From Azoarcus sp031546845 (lineage in GTDB: Bacteria > Pseudomonadota > Gammaproteobacteria > Burkholderiales > Rhodocyclaceae), in the NCBI GenBank assembly GCA_031546845.1, contig JAVBJT010000005.1:40460-104459 (forward strand): a DNA stretch of 64,000 bases, in the 5' to 3' direction. Position numbers and translations under genes: made by a program. Shown here one piece after another: positions 1 to 8,139 of the stretch (its first letter is position 1; the number at the start of each line of letters is the position of its first letter). The notes beneath the pieces are model-generated. The model was not told the origin of the DNA and searched no databases. It worked only from the letters and a program-made list of their open reading frames with translations.

Positions 1-5
1 GCGAG

Positions 6-2567
6 ATGCTGCTGACGAAGCGGGGCAGCGCGGTCGTCCAGTCCATTGAAAAAGCGACGATCTACGGCGAGCGGTATGCCGTCGTGCACTATCCGGGCAC
101 TGCCGAACCCTACGTCCACAAATTGGACAGTATTGGGCTCGTTACGCAGGCGGCGATGAAGGAAGCGCCGGTCTTCCGCTATTTCGTTGCTGTGGCGAAC
201 GCCCGGAGGGACCGCGCAGGCTCGACGGATCAACGACTGATCGCGGCCAATGTCGTGCGCCAACTGGAGAAACTACCACCCTGTCCGGACACCGCCTTGA
301 ATGCCTATTGTAGCGGGCAGAACGGAACGCAGGCGCCAGGGAGTAGCCTGATCTATCCATTTGGCGTGAATGAAAGCCAACTCGCGGCGGTCGAGCGGGC
401 GTTCAGCGCGCAGATCAGCATGATTGAAGGGCCGCCCGGAACCGGCAAGACGCAGACCATTCTGAACATCCTTGCCAATATCCTGCTGCGCGGTAAAACG
501 GTCGCGGTACTGTCCAACAACAATGCGGCGGTGGAAAACGTTTACGAAAAGCTGGAGAAGTTCAGCTTGGATCACCTGGTCGCCAAGCTCGGCAGCAAGG
601 AGAACCGAGAGGGCTTCTTCGCCAACCTGCCTCCTTGGCCATCGGCCAAATCCGAGCCCGCACTGGCCATGGAAGAAATCCAGGCGATGCTTGGACGGTT
701 GAAGCAGCATCTGCACGACCACAACACGGCAGCGCAACTGCAGGCCGAAATCGATGAGTTGACCATCGAGCGGCGCTATCTACAGCAGTGGCAGAATGAG
801 AACGGGGTGCAGGTTTCCGCATCTCTGGACAAGTACGGACTGTCCCCGCGCAAGGCGGCGGACCTGATGGCCTACCTGTCCCATCTTGAGGAGCAGCGCA
901 TCCGGCTCAAGGACCGGATCGAACTGCTGTTCAACTTCAAGATTTTCCGCACCAAGCCTTTCGCGCAGAAGGACGCGCGCCTGTCCTTTTTCCATGCCCT
1001 GCAGGTGCACTACTACGACAAGGCGCTGCGGGAGAAAGAATCGGCCTTGCGGGCTTGCCGCGAGTCGTTGGCGCGCGGTTGTTTCACGACCTTGCTGGAG
1101 ACATTGACGACAGAGTCAATGCGCTACCTGAAGCATCGCCTGCATGCGCAGGCCCCGGCGTCGCACACCTTCGATGCGAAGACCTACCGGAACCGAAAAG
1201 AGTTTGATGCGTTCGTGCAGCGCTTCCCCATCCTCGGCAGCAGCACACACTCCATCGTCAATTCGATCGCGCCAGGGGCGATCCTTGACTACGTCATCAT
1301 CGACGAGGCCTCGCAGCAAGACATCGTGCCGGGCATCCTGGCGCTGGGGTGTGCGAAGAACCTGATCGTCGTCGGCGACAGCCGGCAGTTGGCACACATT
1401 CCCGTGGCGCTGGGCCTGCAAGCTCCCGCCGCCGCCTACGATTGTGAGCGGTACAGCCTGCTCGATTCGTGCATCGGCGTGTTCAAGGACACGCTGCCCA
1501 GAACCTTGCTGAAAGAGCATTACCGCTGCCATCCCAGGATTATCCAGTTCTGCAACCAGCAGTTCTATGGTAATGCGTTGGTGCCGATGACCCAGGACCG
1601 CGGCGAAGCGCCCCTGCGCTTGCTGGTGACCGCCAAGGGCAACCACGCTCGTAAGAACACCAACCTCAGAGAGCTGGACTCTTTGCTCAAGGTGCTCGAA
1701 GACGAGGGCGAGCCCGTCAGGCTGGACGGCGATGGCCGAGGCTTCATCGCCCCCTTCAGGGCGCAGGTCACCCTCTCTGGCACACACTTGCCGGCGGATT
1801 TCGTCAAGGACACCGTGCACAAGTTTCAGGGCAGGGAGTGCGATGAGATCGTCTTCTCCACCGTGTTGGACAAGAAGCGCCACAACCAGGAGCGGCTGGA
1901 TTTCGTCGATGACCCGCGCATGGTCAATGTGGCGGTGTCGCGGGCCAAAAACAGATTCACCCTGGTGACTGGCGACGAAGTTTTCACCGCAAACAACGGT
2001 CATATTGCGGCGCTGATGCGCTACGTCGAGTATTACGCGCAGGACGCACAGGTCGTAAGGGCGCCCGTGGTGTCGGCCTTCGACCTCCTGTACAAGGAGT
2101 ACGACCAATCCTTGGAACGGCTCCACGCCAGATTGCGGGCCCAGGACTCACGATACAAATCCGAGCAGATTCTGGCGCAGGTGCTACGCGAGGCACTGTC
2201 CGACGCGTCGTGCCAGGCACTGACCTTCCACGCCCAGATCGCACTGGACCAGGTCGCCTCATCAACCAACCCAGCCTTGACGGCGCGAGAATTGGCGTTC
2301 ATGCACAACCGCGCCAGTTGTGATTTCGTGCTGTATTTCAAGGTGGGAAAAACCCCGTTGGGGGTGATCGAAGTCGATGGTGGTTCTCATGACAGACCAG
2401 AGCAGGCGGCGCGGGATGCCTTGAAGAACAGCATATTAGCGAAGAGCGGCCTTCCCATCCTGCGCCTGCGCACTGTCGAGAGTGGTATCGAGAAGAAAGT
2501 CGCCGGGTTTCTTGCCGCATGGGCACACACAACGACCAACGAGGGGCGCACGACGGTTAACGCATGA
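6..2567 (+). CDS. Superfamily I DNA/RNA helicase with C-terminal DUF2726 domain (5' end probably outside window)
   Basis: This is an ATP-dependent helicase of the UPF1/AAA_11-AAA_12 type. The Walker A motif GPPGTGKT is at residues 142-149 of the visible part. The Walker B motif DEAS is at 433-436, and helicase motifs such as KFQGRE and VAVSRAKN follow. The last ~100 residues look like DUF2726, a nuclease-like domain often fused to such helicases (seen here as CDFVLYFKV and GVIEVDGGSHD). The reading frame is open back to base 1 and no convincing ribosome binding site precedes the ATG at 6, so the N-terminus is probably missing. Known relatives occur in accessory and defence-type islands. A DNA repair or defence role is inference; no partner gene is visible. 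Confidence 0.8.
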   Translation: MLLTKRGSAVVQSIEKATIYGERYAVVHYPGTAEPYVHKLDSIGLVTQAAMKEAPVFRYFVAVANARRDRAGSTDQRLIAANVVRQLEKLPPCPDTALNAYCSGQNGTQAPGSSLIYPFGVNESQLAAVERAFSAQISMIEGPPGTGKTQTILNILANILLRGKTVAVLSNNNAAVENVYEKLEKFSLDHLVAKLGSKENREGFFANLPPWPSAKSEPALAMEEIQAMLGRLKQHLHDHNTAAQLQAEIDELTIERRYLQQWQNENGVQVSASLDKYGLSPRKAADLMAYLSHLEEQRIRLKDRIELLFNFKIFRTKPFAQKDARLSFFHALQVHYYDKALREKESALRACRESLARGCFTTLLETLTTESMRYLKHRLHAQAPASHTFDAKTYRNRKEFDAFVQRFPILGSSTHSIVNSIAPGAILDYVIIDEASQQDIVPGILALGCAKNLIVVGDSRQLAHIPVALGLQAPAAAYDCERYSLLDSCIGVFKDTLPRTLLKEHYRCHPRIIQFCNQQFYGNALVPMTQDRGEAPLRLLVTAKGNHARKNTNLRELDSLLKVLEDEGEPVRLDGDGRGFIAPFRAQVTLSGTHLPADFVKDTVHKFQGRECDEIVFSTVLDKKRHNQERLDFVDDPRMVNVAVSRAKNRFTLVTGDEVFTANNGHIAALMRYVEYYAQDAQVVRAPVVSAFDLLYKEYDQSLERLHARLRAQDSRYKSEQILAQVLREALSDASCQALTFHAQIALDQVASSTNPALTARELAFMHNRASCDFVLYFKVGKTPLGVIEVDGGSHDRPEQAARDALKNSILAKSGLPILRLRTVESGIEKKVAGFLAAWAHTTTNEGRTTVNA

Positions 2568-2627
2568 TGTTTTTGCGCCTGTAGCCAAGCTCCTCTACGC
2601 AACACGCAGAGCCGATAGACTTATGCC

Positions 2628-2867
2628 ATGTTCACATTTTGCCCGCGGTGGAAGGAAGAGTTGGTATGCGAAGGGCCTGGCGGCTCGTTCGTCCTTGAGC
2701 TTCCCATGGGAGTGCTGTCAGCTTACTTGCCCACAGAAGAGGTTTGGAAGGAACGCGGCCCGCCGTGGGCTCGCGAACTGTGGCCAACGCTCAGAACAGA
2801 ACTTGAGGCTTGGTGTAGCGCGAACAACGCGCGTTTCTTCATTGACAAGACAGCCGCCGTTTTTTAG
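2628..2867 (+). CDS. Small conserved-looking hypothetical protein (79 aa)
   Basis: This short acidic, tryptophan-rich protein starts MFTFCPRW and contains GPGGSFVLELPMGVLSAYLP near its N-terminus and ELWPTLRTELEAWC near its C-terminus. There is no signal peptide or membrane segment. It lies 60 bases after the helicase gene on the same strand and could be co-transcribed with it. A longer overlapping frame (2482-2895) has an unprotein-like composition and was rejected. The even, domain-like composition supports a real gene. I know of similar short hypothetical proteins only by general appearance, so no function is proposed. Confidence 0.55.
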   Translation: MFTFCPRWKEELVCEGPGGSFVLELPMGVLSAYLPTEEVWKERGPPWARELWPTLRTELEAWCSANNARFFIDKTAAVF

Positions 2868-2950
2868 CCGCGCGGTCGGCGCTCCGCCAGGGTAAAGACA
2901 TCAGCGGGGCAGCAAGGGTGGGTAGGCAGGCGCTTAACCGTCTTGAGCAC

Positions 2951-2996
2951 GGAAATCATGGCACCCCCGACGCTGATGCCATTTCCGGCACCCCCG
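2951..2996. repeat. Short inverted and direct repeats in a gene-free gap
   Basis: The gap 2868-3014 holds two copies of GGCACCCCCG (2960-2969 and 2987-2996). An imperfect inverted repeat also pairs GGAAATCATGGC (from 2951) with GCCATTTCC. This resembles the end of a lost insertion sequence, but no transposase remains next to it. Confidence 0.3.
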
Positions 2997-3014
2997 CCAT
3001 AGAGAGGTGGATCG

Positions 3015-5075
3015 TCATGGCGCCTGCCGGTGCCGCACGATGAACGGCCGCGCCTGCAGGATCATGATCTGTCCCTGCGCATCGGTGGCCCACTCGATGT
3101 CCTGCGGGCCGCTGCCAAAAAGCTGCTCGATGCGTTCACCCGCCTGTGCGAGGCGGCGCACCAGCGTGTCGTCGAGCACGGCGCGCGCGGGGTCGGTTGA
3201 TTCCTCGCGCACGCCGCCGCGCGCATCGAGCGCAAGGGCGGTGGCGTCGGCGGAGCGGCTGAGTACCTGCACCGCGCGGCTGTGCTGCGAGTAGAGCACC
3301 TCCTCGGCCTGGCGTTGGCCCTCAACCACGCGGATGCCCAGGCCGCGCTTGGCTGCGATGAAGGTGGCGCCCTGGTGCGTGGCGTCGAAGGGGGCGGCGG
3401 TGATCATCACGCCCGCACTCTGTGCGGGCACGGCGTGTTGCACGAACACGCCCATCACTACGAGGTCGTGCGGCACGCCCGCCCACTGGCGCGCTTCCCA
3501 GGCGTCGAGGTTGAAGACCGAGGCCCACACGGTCTTGACGGCTTGCGCGAGCGCGGTTTCGTCGGTCACATTGGGCACGGTGTCGTACAGGCCTGCGCCG
3601 CTGAAGTTGGGCAGATCCTCGGAGTTCGAGGAACTGCGCACGAATACGCCCTGGCCGCCGAGTTGCGTGCGCCATTGCTGCGTCCAGCGCACGGTCTGCG
3701 CCTCGGGCAGCGGCATGGCGATCAGTTCGCGCCGCAGTCTTTCCAGTACGTCGCGCCGCGTGCTGCGCATGGTGGCGAAACCTGAGGTGGCTTCGGCCTG
3801 CGCGATGCGTTGGCGCACGGCGTCGCTGCGCATGAAGTCGGCGAATTCGATGAAGGGGATGCAAAAGCCATCAGGTACGGGTGCCACGCCGGTGAGTTGC
3901 CCCGTGTGCTGCGCCACGGCGATCGTGCCGAGGTTGGTGGCCTTGCTGCCGCAATGCTGGCGGTCGGGGGCACGCAGGCGCGCGAGCGGCAGCAGGCCCA
4001 TGGCTTGCAAACGCGGCGCGGGGATCAGGGTGATGGTGCGCGCGGGCTTTGCGGGAGGTGTATCGGCCGTGATGTGGTAGTTGGTGCGTTCCACTTCGAG
4101 TTTGACCCATTGCCCCTGCAAGTCGGCGAATACTTGAAGCGCTTCTTGCACGTAAGCGTTGGGAATGCCCCAGCCCTTGGCAAGCAGGTTGACGTGCGAA
4201 AGCGTTGTCGAGGCTTTGGCGGTCACCACACCCGCTACGGGCGGCAGCGACAGGGGCGTGTCGGCTAGCACGGCGATGTCGGTGGGTTCGAGTTCGATTG
4301 CATCGCTCGCCGTGCGTACCAGCCGCAGCCGTCCGCGCGCCGTGCCGGTGTTCAGCGGCAGGTAGCTCTGGTTTTGCAGCAGTTCGGCCTGCGTGACGGG
4401 CGTGAGGCCCGCTTGTTGTGCAATGGCTTCGTGATGCGTGGAGTTGGTCTTGAAGCGCAGCGGCGCGAAGAAGCTCGCTTGTAGCCGTGTCTGGGCCGTT
4501 TGGAGCATTTCGGGCGAGAGCGTGTCGCCTTCCCAGAACTCGTAAGTCCAGACACGCAAGTTGTTTTGCCAGGCCAGCGTACCGAACAGGAAGTGGCGCG
4601 TGGGGGTGTCGTAGTTGCGGTTGAGCGCGGCGCGCGAGGTGTCGGGCACGAGGCGCTTGGCGCGTACGAAGTCCTCATGTAGTTGGAAGCGGCGCGTGTT
4701 GATGTAGTAGAGCTGTTTCGGATCGCGCAGGTCGATGGCGAACAGCAAATGCTGGATCTCCATGGGCGTGCCCGCGTCGTAGACGCGCATCATGCGCTTG
4801 AAGGCGGCGGCGTCGGACAGTGCGGGCAGCGAATCGGCGGCGTCGGGCGGCAGCGGCGCCGTGGGCTCACGCCGCCATTTTGCCGGCGGCCGGGCCAGCG
4901 CCTGACTGTTGCCCGACGCGATGTGGTTGGGGGTGCTGGGCGATGCATCCAACTCGGCGGCCCGTTTTTGCTGCTCGTAGTACGAAGGCTTCTGGGCAAG
5001 CTGTGCCCACACGGGCGCGCAACACAGAAGCAGGATGGCGCCGGTTCGGCGCAGGTAACGGGAGTATGGGCGCAT
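3015..5075 (-). CDS. PEP synthase/PPDK-like protein with an export signal
   Basis: The protein has 686 residues from the ATG at 5075. I preferred this start because it begins a typical signal peptide (MRPYSRYLRRTGAILLLCC, then an APVWA cleavage site) behind GGAACA. The start at 5144 has no ribosome binding site. A swivelling phospho-histidine domain comes first (TLSHVNLLAKGWGIPN, candidate His about residue 294). A PPDK/PEP-synthase ATP-binding domain follows (KATNLG about 378, RSSSNSEDLPNFSGAG at 480-495, LQARPF near the end). In known PEP synthases the order is ATP-binding domain, swivelling domain, then a PEP/pyruvate TIM barrel. Here the order is swapped and the barrel is absent. The substrate is unknown. 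An ATP-type enzyme outside the cytoplasm would be unusual. Confidence 0.75.
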   Translation of the reverse strand: MRPYSRYLRRTGAILLLCCAPVWAQLAQKPSYYEQQKRAAELDASPSTPNHIASGNSQALARPPAKWRREPTAPLPPDAADSLPALSDAAAFKRMMRVYDAGTPMEIQHLLFAIDLRDPKQLYYINTRRFQLHEDFVRAKRLVPDTSRAALNRNYDTPTRHFLFGTLAWQNNLRVWTYEFWEGDTLSPEMLQTAQTRLQASFFAPLRFKTNSTHHEAIAQQAGLTPVTQAELLQNQSYLPLNTGTARGRLRLVRTASDAIELEPTDIAVLADTPLSLPPVAGVVTAKASTTLSHVNLLAKGWGIPNAYVQEALQVFADLQGQWVKLEVERTNYHITADTPPAKPARTITLIPAPRLQAMGLLPLARLRAPDRQHCGSKATNLGTIAVAQHTGQLTGVAPVPDGFCIPFIEFADFMRSDAVRQRIAQAEATSGFATMRSTRRDVLERLRRELIAMPLPEAQTVRWTQQWRTQLGGQGVFVRSSSNSEDLPNFSGAGLYDTVPNVTDETALAQAVKTVWASVFNLDAWEARQWAGVPHDLVVMGVFVQHAVPAQSAGVMITAAPFDATHQGATFIAAKRGLGIRVVEGQRQAEEVLYSQHSRAVQVLSRSADATALALDARGGVREESTDPARAVLDDTLVRRLAQAGERIEQLFGSGPQDIEWATDAQGQIMILQARPFIVRHRQAP

Positions 5076-5145
5076 CAGCAATTGTTCCGCGAAAAAGCGG
5101 GGCGTCGTGCAGAGTGGTTTGTGAAAAATCGGGAGTATCCGCATC

Positions 5146-5262
5146 TTGGCCCAACCCGTCGACCAGATGAGCGTGTTTTATCTGCCCGGTTACAGCCCCG
5201 AACTCAATCCCGAAGAACGCTTTAATCTCTGCGGATCGAATTCCCCGCCGCTTGTGGCGTAA
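5146..5262 (+). pseudogene. IS630-family transposase C-terminal fragment
   Basis: An open stretch without its own upstream gene reads LAQPVDQMSVFYLPGYSPEL and continues NPEERFN. This is the hallmark C-terminal block of IS630/Tc1-type transposases (YLPxYSPxLNPxE, containing the last catalytic acid). Similarity stops at about 5217 and the frame ends at 5262. No N-terminal part or terminal inverted repeats are visible, so this is a dead remnant. Confidence 0.7.
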
Positions 5263-5398
5263 GCTTCGAGGATGGGCGAATATCTCCACAAGAGCCACAA
5301 CGCGGCGGTATGCGTCCCCAGCGCGAAGTGCCGTTTCGGCTGTCTGGACCGGTCATGCCAGCCGCAGTTGCCTTGAATTGTTTCGGGATCGTATGACC

Positions 5399-5866
5399 AT
5401 GAAAATCTGGGTTGATGCCGATGCTTGTCCGGTCGTCATCAAGGAAATCCTTTATCGCGCGGCCAATCGCGTTCAGGTACCAACGACCTTGATTGCCAAC
5501 CAGATGCTCCGGGTGCCGCCCTCTCCATGGATCAGAGCCATTCAAGTGCCGGGAGGGTTCGATGTGGCGGATCAGCGCATCGTTCAGGAAGCCCAATCGG
5601 GAGACTTGGTCATTACCGCCGATATTCCCCTCGCGGCTCAGGTCATTGCACAGGGAGTTGTGGTCATCGATCCCCGTGGTGAATTGCTGGATGCGGGCAA
5701 TATTCAAGAGCGCCTGACGATACGTAATTTTTTGGATGGCCTCCGTAGCAGCGGAGTCGAGACCGGTGGGCCGCAACCACTCTCGAATGCCGACCGGCAG
5801 GCGTTTGCCAACCAACTGGACCGGCTGTTGGCGAAGAGGCAATCAATGTTGCCCCCTGCCAAATGA
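5399..5866 (+). CDS. YaiI/YqxD family protein (UPF0178)
   Basis: This 155-aa protein matches the YaiI/YqxD family closely from its first residues: MKIWVDADACP, then VIKEILYRAANR, GFDVADQRIV, GDLVITADIPLAA and a C-terminal SNADRQAFANQLD. The family has a PIN/NYN-like fold with conserved aspartates and is a suspected nuclease without an assigned substrate. I chose the ATG at 5399 because the family begins there. Another ATG lies two codons upstream, and the frame extends to 5252 only through unrelated sequence. It sits alone between an IS630 scrap and the convergent S4 paralog. Confidence 0.9.
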   Translation: MKIWVDADACPVVIKEILYRAANRVQVPTTLIANQMLRVPPSPWIRAIQVPGGFDVADQRIVQEAQSGDLVITADIPLAAQVIAQGVVVIDPRGELLDAGNIQERLTIRNFLDGLRSSGVETGGPQPLSNADRQAFANQLDRLLAKRQSMLPPAK

Positions 5867-5951
5867 ATTTCTTGCTGAGCCGATAAACCCAAGCAAGGAG
5901 AGAAGCAAGGCCAAGCGAGTGGGATACACGCTTGGCTCCGAGCTTGAACGC

Positions 5952-6572
5952 CTAGATACGCGTCGCGTAGAACTCGACGATACGCTGGAGATCGAGGGGA
6001 AACGGCGCGGCATCCTGCCCGTCGGGGAGATGGGTGAGCCGTGCCGTTTGTGTGGCCGTGTCGAGGGTAATCCACTCCGGGCACGTCAATGCGGGCTCTC
6101 CTAGGCTGGCGCGGACCAGATCGAGTTTTTTGCCTGCCTCGGTCGGGCCGAAGGCATCGCCGATCCGTAGCCGGATGGAGGGGATCGTTACCCGCCGGCC
6201 ATTCAGCGTGAAGTGTCCGTGGCTGACCAGTTGCCGGGCAGCCGGAATCGTCGGGGCGAAACCGGCGCGGAATACGAGGTTGTCCAGCCGGCGTTCCAGA
6301 AACTCGACGATATTGCTGCCGGTTGCCCCTTTCTGTTTCTTGGCGTCCAGCACGACCCGGCGTAGCTGACGTTCGGTGATGCCATAGTTGAAGCGCAGCT
6401 TCTGCTTTTCCATCAACTGCAGGCCAAACTCCGATTTACGGCCCGATGCCTTGCGGGCGCCGTGTTGACCGGGAGGAAGGGGACGATCCTGCATCGATTT
6501 GCGGGACAGCCCTGGCAGATCGATGCCAAGGGCGCGCATAACCTTGAGGCGGGGGCCGGTATAACGAGACAT
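5952..6572 (-). CDS. rpsD: Ribosomal protein S4 paralog
   Basis: The 206-residue product is full length for S4, which binds 16S rRNA and nucleates assembly of the 30S body. It starts MSRYTGPRLKVMRALG and carries PGQHGARK, KQKLRFNYGITERQLRR and the S4 RNA-binding core RRLDNLVFRAGFAPTIPAAR then QLVSHGHFTLNGR. The N-terminus lacks the zinc-binding cysteines of the C-plus form. The wording is closer to cyanobacterial/plastid S4 than to the usual betaproteobacterial S4, which sits in the alpha operon with other ribosomal genes. None of those genes is nearby, so this is probably a second, transferred copy. It is 17 bases downstream of a small gene and shares that gene's Fur-type promoter. AAGG precedes the start. 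Confidence 0.9.
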   Translation of the reverse strand: MSRYTGPRLKVMRALGIDLPGLSRKSMQDRPLPPGQHGARKASGRKSEFGLQLMEKQKLRFNYGITERQLRRVVLDAKKQKGATGSNIVEFLERRLDNLVFRAGFAPTIPAARQLVSHGHFTLNGRRVTIPSIRLRIGDAFGPTEAGKKLDLVRASLGEPALTCPEWITLDTATQTARLTHLPDGQDAAPFPLDLQRIVEFYATRI

Positions 6573-6589
6573 AAACGAACCTTGATGAA

Positions 6590-6859
6590 TTAATGAAGAT
6601 TCTGACCGGGGGCGGTCAGGAGGCAGGCGTCAAAGGGAGCCGAGGCGGGGTGGCAATACACCTTGTGCCATCCGGCGAGGGTCTGTTCCAGTGCTTCTTT
6701 CAGATAAGGGCCAAGCTCATCGGCGGCGAACGCCGCGGCTTCCAGATGCGACTGGAGCGCTGCGGTCTTGTTGGTTGTCGCGCCCCGTAATGCGGAGGAC
6801 GACAGCAGCGTAATGATTGCCGCCAGCCTGAGGTCGAGTGACATTTCATCGGTTTCCAT
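6590..6859 (-). CDS. Small hypothetical protein upstream of the S4 paralog, probably iron-regulated
   Basis: The 89-residue product begins METDEMSLDLRLAAIITLLS and is rich in alanine and leucine helices, with a single WHKVYC motif near the C-terminus. I chose the ATG at 6859 because GAGAAAG precedes it; an upstream frame to 6943 would run through the promoter. It is the first gene of a two-gene operon with the S4 paralog. The promoter carries a Fur box, so expression under iron limitation is expected. I do not recognise the family. Small helical proteins of this kind accompany Fur-regulated genes in other bacteria, but that is only a general resemblance. Confidence 0.6.
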   Translation of the reverse strand: METDEMSLDLRLAAIITLLSSSALRGATTNKTAALQSHLEAAAFAADELGPYLKEALEQTLAGWHKVYCHPASAPFDACLLTAPGQNLH

Positions 6860-6889
6860 GTCGTTCTTTCTCGAAGTGGGATGGATTTT

Positions 6890-6947
6890 ATTGAGAATTA
6901 TTCTTATGTATGCCGGCAATAAAGTCAACGTATTAAGAATCATTACT
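6890..6947 (-). promoter_or_regulatory. Sigma70-type promoter overlapped by Fur box(es)
   Basis: On the minus strand a -35 box TTGACT (6923-6928) and a -10 box AAGAAT (6900-6905) are separated by exactly 17 bases. The -10 lies inside ATTGAGAATTATTCTTAT (6890-6907), a near-palindrome of the Fur box type. A second partial match containing AATCATTA lies upstream at about 6934-6947. This arrangement suggests iron-dependent repression of the small gene and the S4 paralog. Confidence 0.65.
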
Positions 6948-6959
6948 GTTTGTAAGGCA

Positions 6960-7308
6960 AGGGGCTCGGCCCCAAGACATCGGGTGGTTGGATAGGCGAT
7001 TGGTGATTACTGCTCTGAAGGAGGGCGGGGCGCTGGCGCGGCGGTTCGATGTGCCTCCGAACCGGATTATGGATTGGGAGGCATCGGTGCTGGTGCCGAT
7101 TCAGCGCCAAGAAGCGAAAACCAATACCTTGGCAGGATGCATGGCAGTCTGGGGGATGGTGCGGCAGACCGGCCTGTTACGCAGCACGGTGCGTCCGTAT
7201 TAGCGCGATATGAGCGACCCGATCGTTAGCTCAGACGCGACGCACCACGCCGCGCTTGGCCTATGGGCGCGTGCGGCCGAGGCGGGTGGTCGTATGGGGT
7301 ACGGGTTG
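6960..7308. other. Gene-poor stretch with one doubtful reading frame
   Basis: This roughly 350-base stretch has no gene I can support. A 71-codon frame at 6988-7203 (plus strand) contains GGALARRFDVPPNRIMDWE, which faintly resembles the helix-turn-helix part of transposase helper proteins. It has no ribosome binding site and no clear continuation. It may be a mobile-element scrap, fitting the patchy nature of the first 7 kb. Confidence 0.3.
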
Positions 7309-8067
7309 TCATTGAGGTTTTTGTCCGGGATTTTGTTTTTGTTCGTTCCATTTCCTCGCTATCGCCGCATCCCATTCTTTTGCCATCCCGGCGCCGCGCT
7401 CAATTTGTTCCGCGGTCATGTCCTTTTTTAGCTGGCTGACGTATCCGCCCGCGCGTTCAGCCAGGGCTGCATCGCCGGTTTGTTTTGCGTAATGGCGGCA
7501 CAAATCGAGCCACATGAAAGCCTGGACGGGGTCGCGGTCGACGTTCGGTTCTCCTTTCGCGAACATCATCCCCAGGTTCAACATGGCGCCGATTTTTCCG
7601 CGCTCGGCTGCTTGTGTGTAAAGCTCGATGGCACGGCGGTTATCTTTTGGCACGCCAAGCCCTTTGTCATACATGTAGCCGAGATTCATCTGCGCGGTGG
7701 CGTTGTTCTGCTTCGCCGCCAAGGTGTACCAGCGGGCTGCCTCCGCATAATCGCGCGGAACGCCTTCTCCGGCCTGGTACATGCTGCCAAGGCTGTTTTG
7801 TGCGCCGCTGTGCCCTTTTTTCGCGGCTCGCATAAACCATCGTACAGCCTCTTTCTGGTCCTTTTTGACATTCCGCCCCGTGTCGTACAACGAACCCAGG
7901 GCAAATTCCGCATCGGTATCGCCCTGTTCCGCTTTCGCACGGATTGCATTCACTTCGCTATCGCTGCTTACCGGTTGCGTACCGCCGTTTCCCCGGGGCT
8001 GCGGCGTAGCGCAACTGGCACAGAGTAGTGTTGCCGCGGCTACGGCCCAATAGAGGCGGTGTTTCAT
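7309..8067 (-). CDS. Sel1-repeat (TPR-like) lipoprotein
   Basis: The ATG at 8067 is preceded by AAAGGA and begins a signal peptide ending in a lipobox-like LLCASC (Cys19), so the protein is probably a lipoprotein. The body has about five Sel1-like repeats of 36 residues, for example AEFALGSLYDTGRNVKKDQ, then AQNSLGSMYQAGEGVPRDY and AQMNLGYMYDKGLGVPKDN. Sel1 repeats form alpha-helical solenoids that hold other proteins. The C-terminus is charged and rich in Lys and Gln. The gene stands alone, and its partner and process are unknown. Confidence 0.85.
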   Translation of the reverse strand: MKHRLYWAVAAATLLCASCATPQPRGNGGTQPVSSDSEVNAIRAKAEQGDTDAEFALGSLYDTGRNVKKDQKEAVRWFMRAAKKGHSGAQNSLGSMYQAGEGVPRDYAEAARWYTLAAKQNNATAQMNLGYMYDKGLGVPKDNRRAIELYTQAAERGKIGAMLNLGMMFAKGEPNVDRDPVQAFMWLDLCRHYAKQTGDAALAERAGGYVSQLKKDMTAEQIERGAGMAKEWDAAIARKWNEQKQNPGQKPQ

Positions 8068-8139
8068 CTGATTTTTCCTTTGAGTGGTCAAATAAAAACT
8101 CACCGAACTTGCCCAGCGCCCTTTCGGGCAATGCCGTCT

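Noticed and set aside
2482..2895. A 137-codon frame overlapping the helicase end and the 79-aa gene
   Set aside because: The product is Arg/Ala-rich with no domain, and the shorter frame at 2628-2867 has a far more protein-like sequence.
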